DNA from: Acanthosepion esculentum
Lineage: Eukaryota > Mollusca > Cephalopoda > Sepiida > Sepiidae
NCBI GenBank assembly: GCA_964036315.1
Contig: OZ038517.1
Span: forward strand, 57,762,657 to 57,826,656
Direction: 5' to 3'
Length of the DNA stretch: 64,000 nucleotides
Under the pieces are notes generated by a model. That model did no database searches, had not been told where the DNA came from, and saw nothing but the letters and a program-made list of their open reading frames with translations. Both the position numbers and the translations under genes were made by a program. Shown one piece after another: positions 23,770-35,299 of the stretch; position 1 is the stretch's first letter; each line of letters starts with the position of its first letter.

Positions 23770-24695
23770 CTGTGAATGTTTCCTATTCTTCCTCGTGAAA
23801 ATGTTTCACATTTGGTACCTACAATAATCAAAAAACTGCTAGGTAAACGTGACATATTTGGGAAAGATATTAGAATAATCCACAATCTATACTGGGAGCA
23901 AAGCACCTGCATACAGATAGAAAATAAATTCAGTAAATCTACAAACATAGAATGGGGTGTAAGATAAGGATGTATCTTCTCACCGGATGTTAAATCTATA
24001 TAGAGAATTAGACGTCCTACTAGAATTAATTATTGGCGACCACAATCTTAACGATATAAGATAATTAGATGGTGAAGTGTTGATAGCAGACACAGGAATG
24101 AAACATACAAATCACAAATTATCTGGGAAGTTAAACAGTGGACAGAAAGTGAAACACCAAAATTCAAAGGATAGCGAAAGATGTCTTCCAACAAACTATT
24201 ATAACAAATTATTAATAACAGGCAAATCTCGTTAGAATCAAAGAAAAGATTACTGACCTGTTAAGTAATGTCAGACCTCGTATATACCAATGGACGCTGG
24301 AAAATCTCCTTAGATATGAGGAGACTTGAAGCAACAGAAATGTGGTTCTGCAGAAGGATGCTGAGAATGTCATGGACCGAATATGAACGACGAAGTTTTA
24401 GAGAAAATGGAAACAAAAAGGACAATTATACTTACCATCAGAAAGAGGCAGTTTAAATTTCTAGGTCGTATTGTGTTTAAAAAGTTTGACACTCATAGGA
24501 TATATTGAATGTAAGAGGGAAAAGGAAAATAGTGCGTAACCTAGCTTACGAGCTTGTGTAAATGAATGTACGAACAGGGTTTAGGTGAGATAGAAAAAAG
24601 AGAACATTTGCTAAGATTAAGAAATGACAGGAAGTTGTGGAAAGCCATGATCGCCAACATCCTGAAGGGACATGGCACAGAAGAAAATAAATTAA
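23770..24695 (+). pseudogene. Decayed LINE reverse transcriptase (RT palm to C-terminus)
   Basis: The frame at 23776-23967 contains DIFGKDIRIIHNLYWEQ and IEWGVR, the region before the RT 'GVRQGC' motif. After a stop (CAA to TAA type) comes a decayed palm with VLIADT near 24090. 24268-24456 reads RRLEATEMWFCRRMLRMSWTE, then FKFLGRI, the well-known C-terminal block of endonuclease-reverse-transcriptase LINEs. It ends with a decayed KGHGTEE at about 24670. Several frameshifts and stops. The YADD catalytic pair cannot be read in frame. The 5' half, including the endonuclease, is missing. Confidence 0.75.
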
Positions 24696-25373
24696 CCTCT
24701 CTCACACACAATTTAACATTAATTATAGCTTAAAAGGTTTATTGATTTTTTAATAACCTATTCGAATATTCTATGATGCGATCATATACTCTGTATCTTA
24801 CATTTCCGGAACGATAATACCAAGAATTTCTGTTCAAATGTCTTATGGTGACGGATGAGCATAACAAATCCCGCACTTATCAGTTGAAAAGAAATGCCTG
24901 ATCTCATTTTTGATCTGACTTCTTTTAATGTCGGAAAAATAAACGAATTCTAATGGAGATACATTCCTCGTATGAATACAAAATGCGACACCGTCAATTG
25001 CCGGAATTCTTTTCTTTTCTACAATTGTCACTGGCTGAAACATTTCAGCCTGATAATTCCTTGAAGTATCAGTATTCAGCATTTTTAAGAGATATTTTAG
25101 ATGTTGCTTTTATTACCACAAGGTTTATCAGTATTTTACACAACAATATTGCAGATTTTAGAGGAAAATTTTCTTCATTCAAATGGAAATCGTACAAAAC
25201 GAAAACACACCCAGGTAGAGCGAAGACGGAATCCAAACCAGAGAAAATGGAAAAAAACCATGCAATGTTTTTTTTAGTATGAATGAAGGGACTTGAGTCT
25301 GTAACTTACACATATAACCCAAATAAAAGGTAATATACGTGTCCATATATGTAGGCACACCAACCAATATCCC

Positions 25374-25375
<2 letters not shown>

Positions 25376-25421
<46 letters not shown>
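25376..25421. repeat. (TA)n microsatellite
   Basis: About 22 TA units. Confidence 0.97.
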
Positions 25422-25423
<2 letters not shown>

Positions 25424-26250
25424 TTAAAGATTAAAGAAACAGTATTATATATAGTATAGGAGTTTAGCACAGGGAATTTGAATTGACGTATTAAACTCAT
25501 GCAATGCGCCTTTAAGGTTTCAGATTATTTTAATTTACTGTAAAACTTTTCAATATATTTGAACGTGGCTGGATTATTGTGCCTTCTTAGTATTTTCAGT
25601 TTCACGGTACGAAGTCAAAAGTCAAAAGAAAGGGCAACGTAACTAAAAATGATAAAAATGCTTGCAATGATGATTACGTCAAACATTAGGGAATAGTGCT
25701 ATGTATCTCGTTTAGCCTAATAATGAGATACAATCTGGAGGAGTCAACCTTAATAAAGGAACTCTCCTTTGAAATAAGTCACGATGCAGAAAGGACGTTT
25801 GTCTTACAAAAAAAAAAATAATGAGATTAATTTGTTTATTAAGAAATAAACTGAATTATATGGTTGCTGCGTAAGACAAACACTTAAAAGACAACACTAG
25901 AAAGATTTGAAACAACACGTAAAATATTTGAATAGTACGGAGAAGTTATGGTCTTACCAAATGACTTAGTTTATGATGATAATATTAAGAAATATTTGCT
26001 TTCAAGATGAATTGATTAATAACTTGCGTCAACACAGCTTAGAATACAGTTAGACATAAAATTAATTAATGTTTCTTTAGGTACTCAAATTTTATAGCCT
26101 GAAGAAAGTTTACTCGATCACAATGCTTTTTAAAAATAATTCTTATGCGAAATAATAATGTTCATAAGAAAATAAAACTATCAACTCGCATTCGTTGGCG
26201 ATCTATGGAAGCATTAACTGGAAATGTTATACTACAATGAATCTTTATAT

Positions 26251-26349
<99 letters not shown>

Positions 26350-27177
26350 TCCGCTACTTCTGAATGTATTGAATTGCTGTGGGTTGATGAATAGTGAGTC
26401 TGATCCTAGTAGGTGCCTCATATATGAACTCAAACATTGTAACTAGAGATACGCGTGAAATGACAACTAATGTCTTATAACTCTGTATGTGAAAGCCAGA
26501 AGTATATAAGCAAGTAAGCCGACCTCGAGTATTTCATTTTGATCTATTGAAAGTCGCATTTATGGGAAATAAGAAAGATTTGAATAACTTGGATTAGGAT
26601 GTCTTGGGAGTATTTTTGTTCCCGTTTGGTGAGTGCTTCGAGGGAATAAAAATCAAGCAACTCAGTCAAGTCTTATCGCTACGTAAAGTGAAGGACTAGC
26701 TAATATACATATATATATAGCTATCGTGTGCTATAGATTACAGATAGCATTAATTTGTTTGAAGGAAGGAATGTGTCACAACATAGATCTTTTTGTGTAT
26801 GTGGCTGCAGAGCTGCTGGTCAGTCAGAGTAATGTTTTCATTAGTCACGCAAGCACCAAAACTAAACTTTGTATAAATGAAAGGAGGTTACCTGAACTAA
26901 TGAGACATAAGCTCTACAGTGTCGTGGGGCTTAGGGGTTAAAAGTAGTTAAAGGATAAAGGTTGATAATGACGAGGAAATACACGAGTAATTTTGACAAA
27001 ACAAGATAAGGTAAGAGAGCTCGGGAGTTTGCATAGGTTTAAAAGTAGACGAACAGAGATAGTTTGCAATAGTTGGCTTTCTTGGATTAAACTATTAACC
27101 AGAGAGAATAAAAAAAAGAAAATGAGTTAAGAAGGCAGAAGAAAACGATAGACATTTATCATCAAAACAGAAAAGCA
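25422..27177. other. Non-coding stretch, no gene recognised
   Basis: Contains the TA tract at 26257-26346 and otherwise AT-rich DNA that becomes purine-rich toward 27100 just before the minisatellite. No protein motif. Confidence 0.4.
26257..26346. repeat. (TA)n microsatellite
   Basis: About 45 uninterrupted TA units. Confidence 0.98.
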
Positions 27178-29389
27178 AGACTCTGGAAGAGAGTTCCATG
27201 AGTGAGAAGTGCCAGAGAAGGAACTATTAAAATATATTTAAAGCTTGAAAAGAGCTCGATAAGTGGGAAGTGTGAGAGAAGGTCGTATTAATATATATTT
27301 AAAGGTGGAAGAGATTTCCATAAGTGCGAAGTGCGAGAGAAGGATGTATTCAGTATATTTAAAGGCGGAAGAGATTTCCATTAGTGGGAAGTTCGAGAGA
27401 AGGATGTATTAAAATATATTTAAAGAAGGTTGAGATTTCAATGAGTGGGAAATGAGAGAGAAGGATGTATTAAAATATTTTTAAGGCTGGAAAAGAGATC
27501 GAAAAGAGAGAAGTGCGAGAGAAGGTCGTATTAAAATATATTTATAATTGGAAGATATTTCCGTCAGTGGGAAGTGAGAGAGAATGATGAATTAAAACAT
27601 ATTTAAAGCTTGAAAAGAGCTCGATAAGGGCAATTGCTAGAGAAGGATGAATTAAAATATATTTAAAGGAGGAAGAGATTTCCATAAGTGCGAAGTACGA
27701 TAGAAGGATGTATTAAAATATATTTAAATGTGGAGAGATTACCATGAGTGGGAAGTGCGTGAGAATTATGTATCAAAATATATTTAAGGCTTGAAAAGAT
27801 CTCGATAACTGGGAAGTGCGAGAGAAGGTTGTATTAAAATATATTTAAAGGTGCAAAAGATTTCTATGAGTAGGAAGCGCGACAGAACACTGTACTAAAA
27901 TACATTTAAAGCTTGAAAAGAGCTCGATAAGTGGGAAGTGCGAGAGAATGATGTATTAAAATATATTTAAAGGTGGAAGAGATTTCCATCAGTGCAAAGT
28001 GAAAGAAAAGGATGTATTAAAATATAGTTAAATGTGGAAGAGATTTCCATCAGTGGGAAGTGCGAGAGAAGTATGCATTAAATTATATTTAAAGGTGGAA
28101 GAGATGACCATCAGTGGGAAATGCTAGAGAAGGATGTATTAAAACATATTCAAATGTGGGAGAGATTTCCATAAGTGGGACGTGAGATAGAACGTTATAT
28201 TAAAATATATTTAAATGTGGAAAAGATTCACATGAGTTGGAAGTGCGAGAGAAGGTTGTATTAAAATATATTTAATGGTGGAAGAGATTCACATAAGTGC
28301 GTAGTGTGAGAGAAGGATGTATTAAAATAAATTTTAATTTAGAATAGATTTCCATGAGTGAGAAGTGCGAGAGAATGATCTATTAAAACGTATTTAAGGC
28401 TTGAAAAGAGCTCGATAAGTGGGAAGCGTGTCAGAACGTTGTATTAAAATATATTTAAAGGCGGAAGAGATTTCCATGACTCGGAAGTGCGAGAGAAGGA
28501 TGTATTAAAATATATTATAGGTCGAAGAGATTTTCATGAGAAGGTTTTATTAAAATTTATTTAAAGGTTGAAAAGAGCTCGATAAGTGGGAAGTGCGAGA
28601 GAAGGTTGTATTAAATTATATTTAAAGGTTGAAAAGAGCTCGATAAGTGTTAATTACGAGAAAACCTGGTATTAAAATTTATTTAAAGTTCCAAGAGATT
28701 TCCATCAGTGGGAAGTGCGTGAGAAGGATGTATTAAAATATAATTAAGTCTTGAAAAGAGCTCGATAAGTGAGAAGTGCGAGAGAAGGATGAATTAAAAT
28801 ATATTTAAAGCTGGGAGAGTGTTCCATAGGTGAGAAGTGCGAGAGAAGGAACCATTAAGACATTCAAATTAAAGAGAGATTTCCAAAAGTAGGATATGCG
28901 AGAGAAGGATTTATTAAAATATATTTACAGCTGGAAATAAATTCTATAACTGGGAATTTCTAGAGAAAGAACTATCAAAATATATTTAATGCTGGAAGAG
29001 AGTTCCATAAGTGTGAAGTGCGAGAGAAGGATGTATTCAGTATATTTAAAGGCGGAAGAGATTTCCATTAGTAGGAAGTGCGAGAGAAGGATGTATTAAA
29101 ATATATTTAAAGAAGGTTGAGATTTCAATGAGTGGGAAATGAGAGAGAAGGATGTATTAAAATATTTTTAAGGCTGGAAAAGAGATCGAAAAGAGAGAAG
29201 TGCGAGAGAAGGTTGTATTAAAATATATTTGAATGTGGAAGGGATTTCCATTAGTGGGAAGTGCGAGAGAAGGTCGTATTAAAATATATTTATAATTGGA
29301 AGATATTTCCGTCAGTGGGAAGTGAGAGAGAATGATGAATTAAAACATATTTAAAGCTTGAAAAGAGCTCGATAAGGGCAATTGCTATA
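27178..29389 (+). repeat. About 60-bp minisatellite array, main block
   Basis: About 36 head-to-tail units of 58-61 bp built as TATTAAAATATATTTAAAG, a variable middle, then GTGGGAAGTGCGAGAGAAGG. Two middle types alternate: GTGGAAGAGATTTCCAT and CTTGAAAAGAGCTCGAT. A multi-unit segment at about 27325-27630 recurs almost unchanged at about 29015-29388 with one extra unit, showing segmental amplification inside the array. No open frame runs through it. A Ty3/Gypsy element interrupts its right end. Confidence 0.95.
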
Positions 29390-29797
29390 TGAAGGCGTGT
29401 TCAATAAAATTCAATCCTCAACAATATTCATTAATTTTGAACAGTTCATGTAAAACAAAGTTTAAGAAAACCAAGGCAAATTGAATGCAAACAATACTGG
29501 TTTATATACAATTAGAATATATACAAATGAGTTAAAAACTGTTAAATGTTTTGTGTTGATGTATTGTATCTGGTGTGTTGATTTTAGCACGTTAGAAACT
29601 TTTTGAATGTGTCAATAAGATTTTGTTAGAAAAATAAACAGTTGTTGTTTTGTGCAAGTGTTTATGTTCAATTGGTTTTAGTCAACCGAAGTTGCGTACC
29701 CTTAGTTGTGTTTGTATGAAATGTTTGAGTTATTAATACTTGTTTAGTAGTGATGGAAAAAATGTCACTTTTGAAGTATAATAATGAAGTTTGTAAA
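29390..29797 (-). mobile_element. Inverted partial LTR of the Gypsy element
   Basis: These 408 bp are the reverse complement, with few changes, of 33378-33787, the last 410 bp of the LTR at 33063-33787. The piece starts exactly at the LTR terminus (TGAAGGCGTGTTC, complement of the LTR end ...CGCCTTCA) and stops inside the LTR. It is therefore not the normal direct 5' LTR of the coding region that follows. Confidence 0.9.
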
Positions 29798-29975
29798 TGG
29801 AACTATCTTGCAGCTTTAAATGTATTTAATGCACCCTTCTCTCCACCTGTCCACTTATGGAACTCTCTTCCAGCTTTGAATATATTTTAATAGTTCCTTC
29901 TCTCACGCTACCCACGTTTAGAGTTTTTTTTTTGAGGTTTAAATAGATTTAAATACATCCTTCTCTCGCATATAC
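29798..29975 (-). repeat. Minisatellite units in inverted orientation
   Basis: Two to three units of the 60-bp minisatellite in reverse complement (CCTTCTCTC, GGAACTCTCTTCCAGC, TTTGAATATATTTTAATA), between the inverted LTR piece and the Gypsy protease remnant. The flanking array is in the opposite orientation. Confidence 0.85.
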
Positions 29976-29982
29976 CGCTTAG

Positions 29983-30232
29983 GGTATAGAATTAATAGAT
30001 ACCGACACACAGATTAGTGTAATACCACTCAAATACTGCGATAAGCCAACACTAACCAAGCAAGCCTCGTTGAAATTGCAAGCAGCAAATGGCACACTTA
30101 TTACTACTTACGGCGAACGCATTTTGTCATTAAATATCGATTTAAGAAAAGAATTCACATGTATCTTCACGGTAGCTAATGTTCAAATGCCAATTCTCGG
30201 TGCGGACACTATAATTTGTCCGTTGACCTAGC
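29983..30232 (+). pseudogene. Ty3/Gypsy aspartic protease remnant
   Basis: The reading DTDTQISVIP and later QMPILGAD match a retrotransposon pepsin-like protease, whose active site is normally DTG. Here the third residue is D (GAC at 30004-30006), so the catalytic triad is damaged. The frame hits a TAG at 30230-30232 just after ILGAD. No gag is visible upstream; inverted minisatellite lies there instead, so the element is 5'-truncated. Family function: cuts the element's polyprotein. This copy should be inactive. Confidence 0.75.
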
Positions 30233-30293
30233 TTCACGTACGCTGACAGACACAAGCACTAATTAAAAACGCTGTGGTTTTATTTCAAAACAT

Positions 30294-31092
30294 GTGACAC
30301 GAGGTTTAACCGCCGTAGTACCAAGAGCAAATGGCTACGAGGATTTGATACGTAAATACCAACCTTTACTGTCACCATTCACTTACGCGGAACTAATCAA
30401 ACATAATGCTACGCACTCGATAAAGACAACAGAACCTCCAGTTTATTCCCAGCCTCGCAGTCTCCACCCCAACAAATTACGGATAGCTAGAGACGAATTT
30501 AATAACATGCTTAAATTGGGAATAATTCGCCCATCGGCCAGTCCTTATGCCACACCGCTTCATATGGTACCTAAGGCAGATTCTCTCAACTGGCGTCCGT
30601 GTGGTGATTACAGACTTCTCAGCGCACAAACAATTCCGGATAAATATCCAATCCCACACATAAAAGATTTTGCTTTATCCCTGGAAGGTGCCAAAGTCTT
30701 CACTAAATTAGACCTGCGAAAGGCTTTTTATCAGATTCCTATAGAAGAATCTGATATCCCAATAACTGCAGTAACAACTCCTTTTGGACTGTTCGAATTT
30801 ACTAGAATGCCTTTTGGCTTGCTTAATGCAGCCCAGTCCTCATCGACGAAGTCCTCCGTGGACTACCTTACACTTATGCTTACATCGATGATGTTTTGAT
30901 AGCCAGCAAGTCGCACAAAGAACACCATGAGCACTTACAAACTGTCTTTCAACGTCTGCAACACTATGGCCTCAAGTTAAACATTGATAAGTGCATATTT
31001 GCTGTCCCAAGCTTAAACTTTCTTGGTCATAACATTGACGAACATGGCTTAACTCCCTTAGACCAGAAAGTAACACAATAAGTAACACAATA
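30294..31092 (+). pseudogene. Ty3/Gypsy reverse transcriptase, frameshifted
   Basis: The first frame (30294-30899) holds the N-terminal RT fingers and palm: YKYP-type DKYPIPHIKDF, then FTKLDLRKAFYQIPI with the first catalytic Asp, then FEFTRMPFGLLNAAQ. A short deletion near 30836 shifts the frame, so the YIDD box (TAC ATC GAT GAT at 30881-30892) is read in another frame, which continues as the thumb to a TAA at about 31081. A 12-bp tandem duplication (AAGTAACACAAT, about 31068-31091) adds further stops. Family function: copies element RNA into DNA. The lesions make this copy non-functional. Confidence 0.92.
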
Positions 31093-31143
31093 ACAAATTT
31101 CCCACCACCCTCCACCTTACGACAACTCCGAAGGTTTTTCGGG

Positions 31144-31611
31144 ATGATCAATTATTACCGCCACTTTATTCCTGATTGTGCTTCAATCCTGTTACCTTTG
31201 ACTAATATATTGTCTAGACACAAGAAAAAAAATTCGAAGATTTCTTTATCACCTGAAGAAATGAACTCCTTTAATTTTGCAAAAGACGCGTTGCAAAAAT
31301 GTACAAAGTTGTCTTATATCACTTCATCAGATGATGTCAAGCTGACCTTAGCTACTTATGCATCTTCTAACACCGTTGACGCTGTATTACATCAAGTAAT
31401 ACATGGAACAGAGAAACCGTTATCGTTTTTCTCTCTCAAGCTCAACTCCGCGCAGAAGAAGTATAGTACCTTCTCGCGGGAGTTACTTGCAATATATTTA
31501 GCAATTCGGCACTATCGTCACATTTTGGAAGGTCGTGAATTTACAATATTCACTGACCATAAACCGTTGACATATGCCCTACACTCCAAATCAGACAGAC
31601 ACAGTCCTTGA
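31144..31611 (+). pseudogene. Ty3/Gypsy RT connection and RNase H domain
   Basis: The frame starts in the conserved INYYRHFIPDCA block and runs through an RNase H domain: LATYASSNTVDAVL, where the expected first catalytic Asp of 'TDAS' is Tyr, then TFSRELLAIYLAIRHYRH with the Glu, and FTIFTDHKPL with the next Asp. It ends at a TGA (31609-31611) in SDRHSP where an Arg codon is normal, a likely CGA-to-TGA change. The following integrase frame is in the same phase. Family function: degrades the RNA strand of the RNA-DNA hybrid. Confidence 0.9.
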
Positions 31612-31623
31612 GACGTCCGTTAT

Positions 31624-32525
31624 ATGGACTATATAAGCCAATTCACTTCTGACATTCGCTATGTAAAAGGGACAAATACCACCGTCGCAGAAACATTGTC
31701 TCGTGCAACACTCAGTCCAGTACAAACCGCTACACTCAACTTTGACACACTTGCAGAAGCGCAGCTTAACGACGAAACGTTTTCCTCCGTTCAATCCGAT
31801 ACCTCTTTGCAGATTGAAAAGAGACAGCTACCGTTCAATGAAAAATTAGTATACTGTGATATCAGTACGGGCAGTCCACGCCCTTATCTTCCTCCGTCTA
31901 TGCGACGACCAATATTTGAACATTTCCATTCACAAGCTCACCCTGGTGCTAAAGCAACGTTGCGGACCATATCGGACAGATTCCTCTGGCCCGGTATGGC
32001 AACTGACATCAAACAGCGGTCCCGCACGTGTCAAAGTTGCCAGGTAACCAAAATTGGACGTCATAATAAAGCACCTTCGTCAACCTTTCCGAACCCTGAT
32101 GGTCGCTTTACACACATGCATGCGGATTTAGTCGGTCCCCTGGATCGTGTGAACGGAAACCAATATATACTTACAATAATTGGCCGTTTCACACGATGGC
32201 CAGTAGCAGTACCATTGTCGTCGATAACAGCCGAGACTGTAGCAAATGCAATTTTCACTCATTGGATCTCAATATTTGGATGCCCATCGGTCATTACTAC
32301 CGATAGTTTCAGTCTGTTCTCTTCAGTGAGTTTACAAGCCTACTGGGAATCAAGCACATCTCCACCACAGCTTATCACCCTTGTAGCAATGGTCTGGTGG
32401 AGAGGTTTCACAGGCAGCTTAAGTATGCTCTTATAGCATCCACCACCGGTCGTACATGGGTGGACAAGCTACCATTTGTCATGCGCAACACGGTGAAGTT
32501 GGACTTAAAGTGTACCAGTGCATAG
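31624..32525 (+). pseudogene. Ty3/Gypsy integrase, frameshifted
   Basis: The N-terminal zinc-binding region is seen as [11 protein letters not shown] and RTCQSCQ (H/H/C-x2-C). The catalytic core follows: HADLVGPL (first Asp) and VITTD (second Asp). A small deletion after VITTD, near 32305, shifts frame, and the catalytic Glu in [10 protein letters not shown] is read in another frame. That frame stops at TAG 32523-32525. Family function: inserts the DNA copy into the host genome. Inactive here. Confidence 0.9.
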
Positions 32526-33023
32526 TTAGTCTTTGGTAAACCTTCGACTCTACCTGGACAGATTTTCAACAACAGCACGGAAAATGCCCCTTCCAGTCAT
32601 TTCGTTACTGATTTAAAGCAAAAGATGACTGACATAATTTACACACCAACTCGGGCATACAATGAACCATATTACATAGCGGCAGACTTACATTCAGCAG
32701 ACTACGTATTCCTCCGTCGAGACTCTGTTCGCAAACCCTTAACGCCAAACTACACTGGACCACACCTAGTTATTTACCGATCACCAAAATACTTCGTAAT
32801 CAACATCACCGGAAAACACAACACAGTCAGCATTGATCGTTTAAAACCAGCATACATGCAAGATGATAATGACAATTCAACTACGCAAGATGCGACACAA
32901 ACAGAATCACCACATATACAAACACATCCAACAGATACCGCTACGACAACAAAGACTACCTGTACCAAATCGGGTAGACATGTTCATTGGCCTACCAAGT
33001 TCAGGACATATATCACATATTAA
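32526..33023 (+). pseudogene. Ty3/Gypsy integrase C-terminal region
   Basis: Continues in the same frame after the TAG at 32523. HSADYVFLRRDSVRKPL, YTGPHLVI and ISIDRLKPA-like VSIDRLKPAYM form the GPY/F-type C-terminal module typical of Gypsy integrases. It is followed by a Thr/Gln-rich tail and a TAA at 33021-33023, about 40 bp before the LTR. Confidence 0.85.
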
Positions 33024-33049
33024 TATTTATACATAATGACTATTAATCT

Positions 33050-33062
33050 GAGGGGGGTTAAT
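33050..33062 (+). promoter_or_regulatory. Polypurine tract of the Gypsy element
   Basis: GAGGGGGG followed by TTAAT directly abuts the TGTGGAAT start of the LTR, the expected plus-strand priming site. Confidence 0.75.
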
Positions 33063-33787
33063 TGTGGAATCATCCACGTTATCCTTCACCCCTACTAACA
33101 GAACAATCCACTTTACACCATACACACCTGTTATCCAATCAGAACACTAATTCCAACAACTCAGTTTCCCATTGGTTAATGCACGTGAAAAATCTCTTTG
33201 GCGCTCAAATTTCTTAAGCCTATTTTTCTAGCTAAAAACATATAAAAATAAAAAAACTCAACTGTTTAATCAGTCAGACTCCAGCATCCAGAGAGACGCC
33301 AAAATCTTGATCTTCCCGCGCAAATCAAACTTTGACTCAACAACTATTTGGCATAATCTTTCTCTCTCTGTCAAACAAAAAACTTTACAAACGTCATTAT
33401 TATACTTCAAAAGTTACATTTTCCATCACTACAAAACAAGTATTAATAACTCAAAACATTTCATACAAACACAACTAAGGGTACGCAACTTCGGTTGACT
33501 AAAAAAAAACAATTGTACATAAACACTTGCACAAAACAACAACTGTTTATTTTTCTAACAAAATCTTATTGACACATTCAAAAAGTTTCTAACGTGCTAA
33601 AAATCAACATACCAGATACAATACATCAGCACAAAACACTTTTAACTCATTTGTATATATTCTAATTGTATATAAACCAGTATTGTTTGCATTCAATTTG
33701 CCTTGGTTTTCTTAAACTTTGTTTTACATGAACTGTTCAAAATTATTGAATATTGTTGAGGATTGAATTTTATTGAACACGCCTTCA
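33063..33787 (+). mobile_element. 3' LTR of the Ty3/Gypsy element
   Basis: Starts TGTGGAATCATCC right after a purine tract and ends ...GAACACGCCTTCA, giving the TG...CA termini of LTRs; 725 bp. A TATAAAAATA box-like run lies at about 33240. The end is confirmed because an inverted copy of the last 410 bp stops at the same base (29390). Minisatellite units of the original array resume shortly after, from about 33842. Confidence 0.88.
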
Positions 33788-33841
33788 CAAATATTTTTCC
33801 TTCTGATTTTTAACATACATATTCACTAATCCCCAACAGAT

Positions 33842-34020
33842 TTAATAAAATATATTTAATTTCGAGTGAAGCATGTATTAATATATATTTAAAACCTGAA
33901 AAGATTTGTATATGTGGGTATTGCGAGAGAAGGAACTATTAAAATATATTTAAATCTTGAAGAGAGTTCCATAAGTGGGATGTACGAGAGAAGCATATAT
34001 TAAAATATATTTAAACATAT
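33842..34020 (+). repeat. About 60-bp minisatellite, block right of the Gypsy element
   Basis: Three units in the same orientation as 27178-29389 (AAAATATATTTAAATCTTGAAGAGAG, then GAGAGAAGGAACTATT). They show that the Gypsy sequence sits inside the array. Confidence 0.88.
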
Positions 34021-35299
34021 ATGCTACAGTGTTATCGATGTATGCAAAGAGATGACTAATTTTAACAAAGCGCATACTTTTGAATTTTCCTTTCTACTGA
34101 ACTATTTGTGACAAATACAGTAAGATCTTTCTTTTTTTTCATTTCCGGAAATGTATTTCATGAAGCCATGACGTGAGTTTGTTCATTTTACAACGAAATA
34201 GAGAATTAATTGAATGTGAACATGTAAACAATTTAAATTCTTTTAGAAAAATTACTGAAAATATTTAAATAAAATGGATATTTTAAAAAGCCAAAGTTTT
34301 CCATGAAGTTAGATTATTATAAATAATGGTCTGGGTAAAATTTAAAAATTTACAAAATTAAAAAAATGTTTTTTTTAATAAAAGTTTAATTTTCTTCATA
34401 AAAGTTAATATTAAATTAATTAAAATGTATTAAAGACCTCGAAAAACTAGATGGATAATTTTATCATTATAAGAACGAACAAACTGTTATCTTGATTGGC
34501 TTGTAGGCAATTTCAATACAGACTTTAATTATAGTGTAACAGATTTGGAAAATTATACTCTCTCTCAGACACACACCATATCTACAGGTACATATATGCA
34601 TGCATGGCACGCTTACATGTACATCCATAGAACTAACACATGCGTACATATATACTGCATATACATATAAATCAAAATAAACATATACATGAATGTACAC
34701 TAAGCCTACATACATATGCATAAAAAATATGAGGCTTACTCATGTACACACGTACCTACAAATTAGGTCTACATTCATAAAATTACGAGTAAATCAAACC
34801 AAAATATTCAACGTGTTAAGTTCTTTTAAAATCACTAAAATCTTTAATTCTTTAGTTTGGGATTTTTTTCCAAAAATTTTAAGAATATTTTTCATCATAG
34901 GGTTTGGATTATATTATTGTTTTTTATTTTATATGTAAATATTACGAATAGGTGCTCGATACAACCTGCTTTCCAACATCTCTTTTTGGCAGAACAGAGA
35001 AATTTCCATCACACTTTCATACATACACTCGTGCGCGCACACATAACTCTCAACCACTTTCATTATCATCCAGAAGCTTGGGTGATGTTGCTTTCGGTGG
35101 GGTGCTAATTTGTCTTTCCTTTATCTGTGACCCAACTACTAGGGATTTTAAAAAATATGGACATAGATATAGATATATAAATATAGATATGGACGTTAGA
35201 TTTTTCACATTAAATATATATTATATACTATTAGGGAGAGGGAAAAGAGAAAATATAGACGGGCATGGGGAATCAATAAAGCTTACCCAGTCGAGATGA
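34021..35299. other. AT-rich stretch, no gene recognised
   Basis: No protein motif; the 80-115 codon frames between 34693 and 35299 lack any domain and have repeat-like composition. Confidence 0.4.

Noticed and set aside
27178..29389. CRISPR array
   Set aside because: Units are contiguous variants of one another with no unique spacers, in a eukaryotic context.
34693..35299. Overlapping ORFs of 81-115 codons
   Set aside because: Overlap in different frames, repeat-like composition, no motif.
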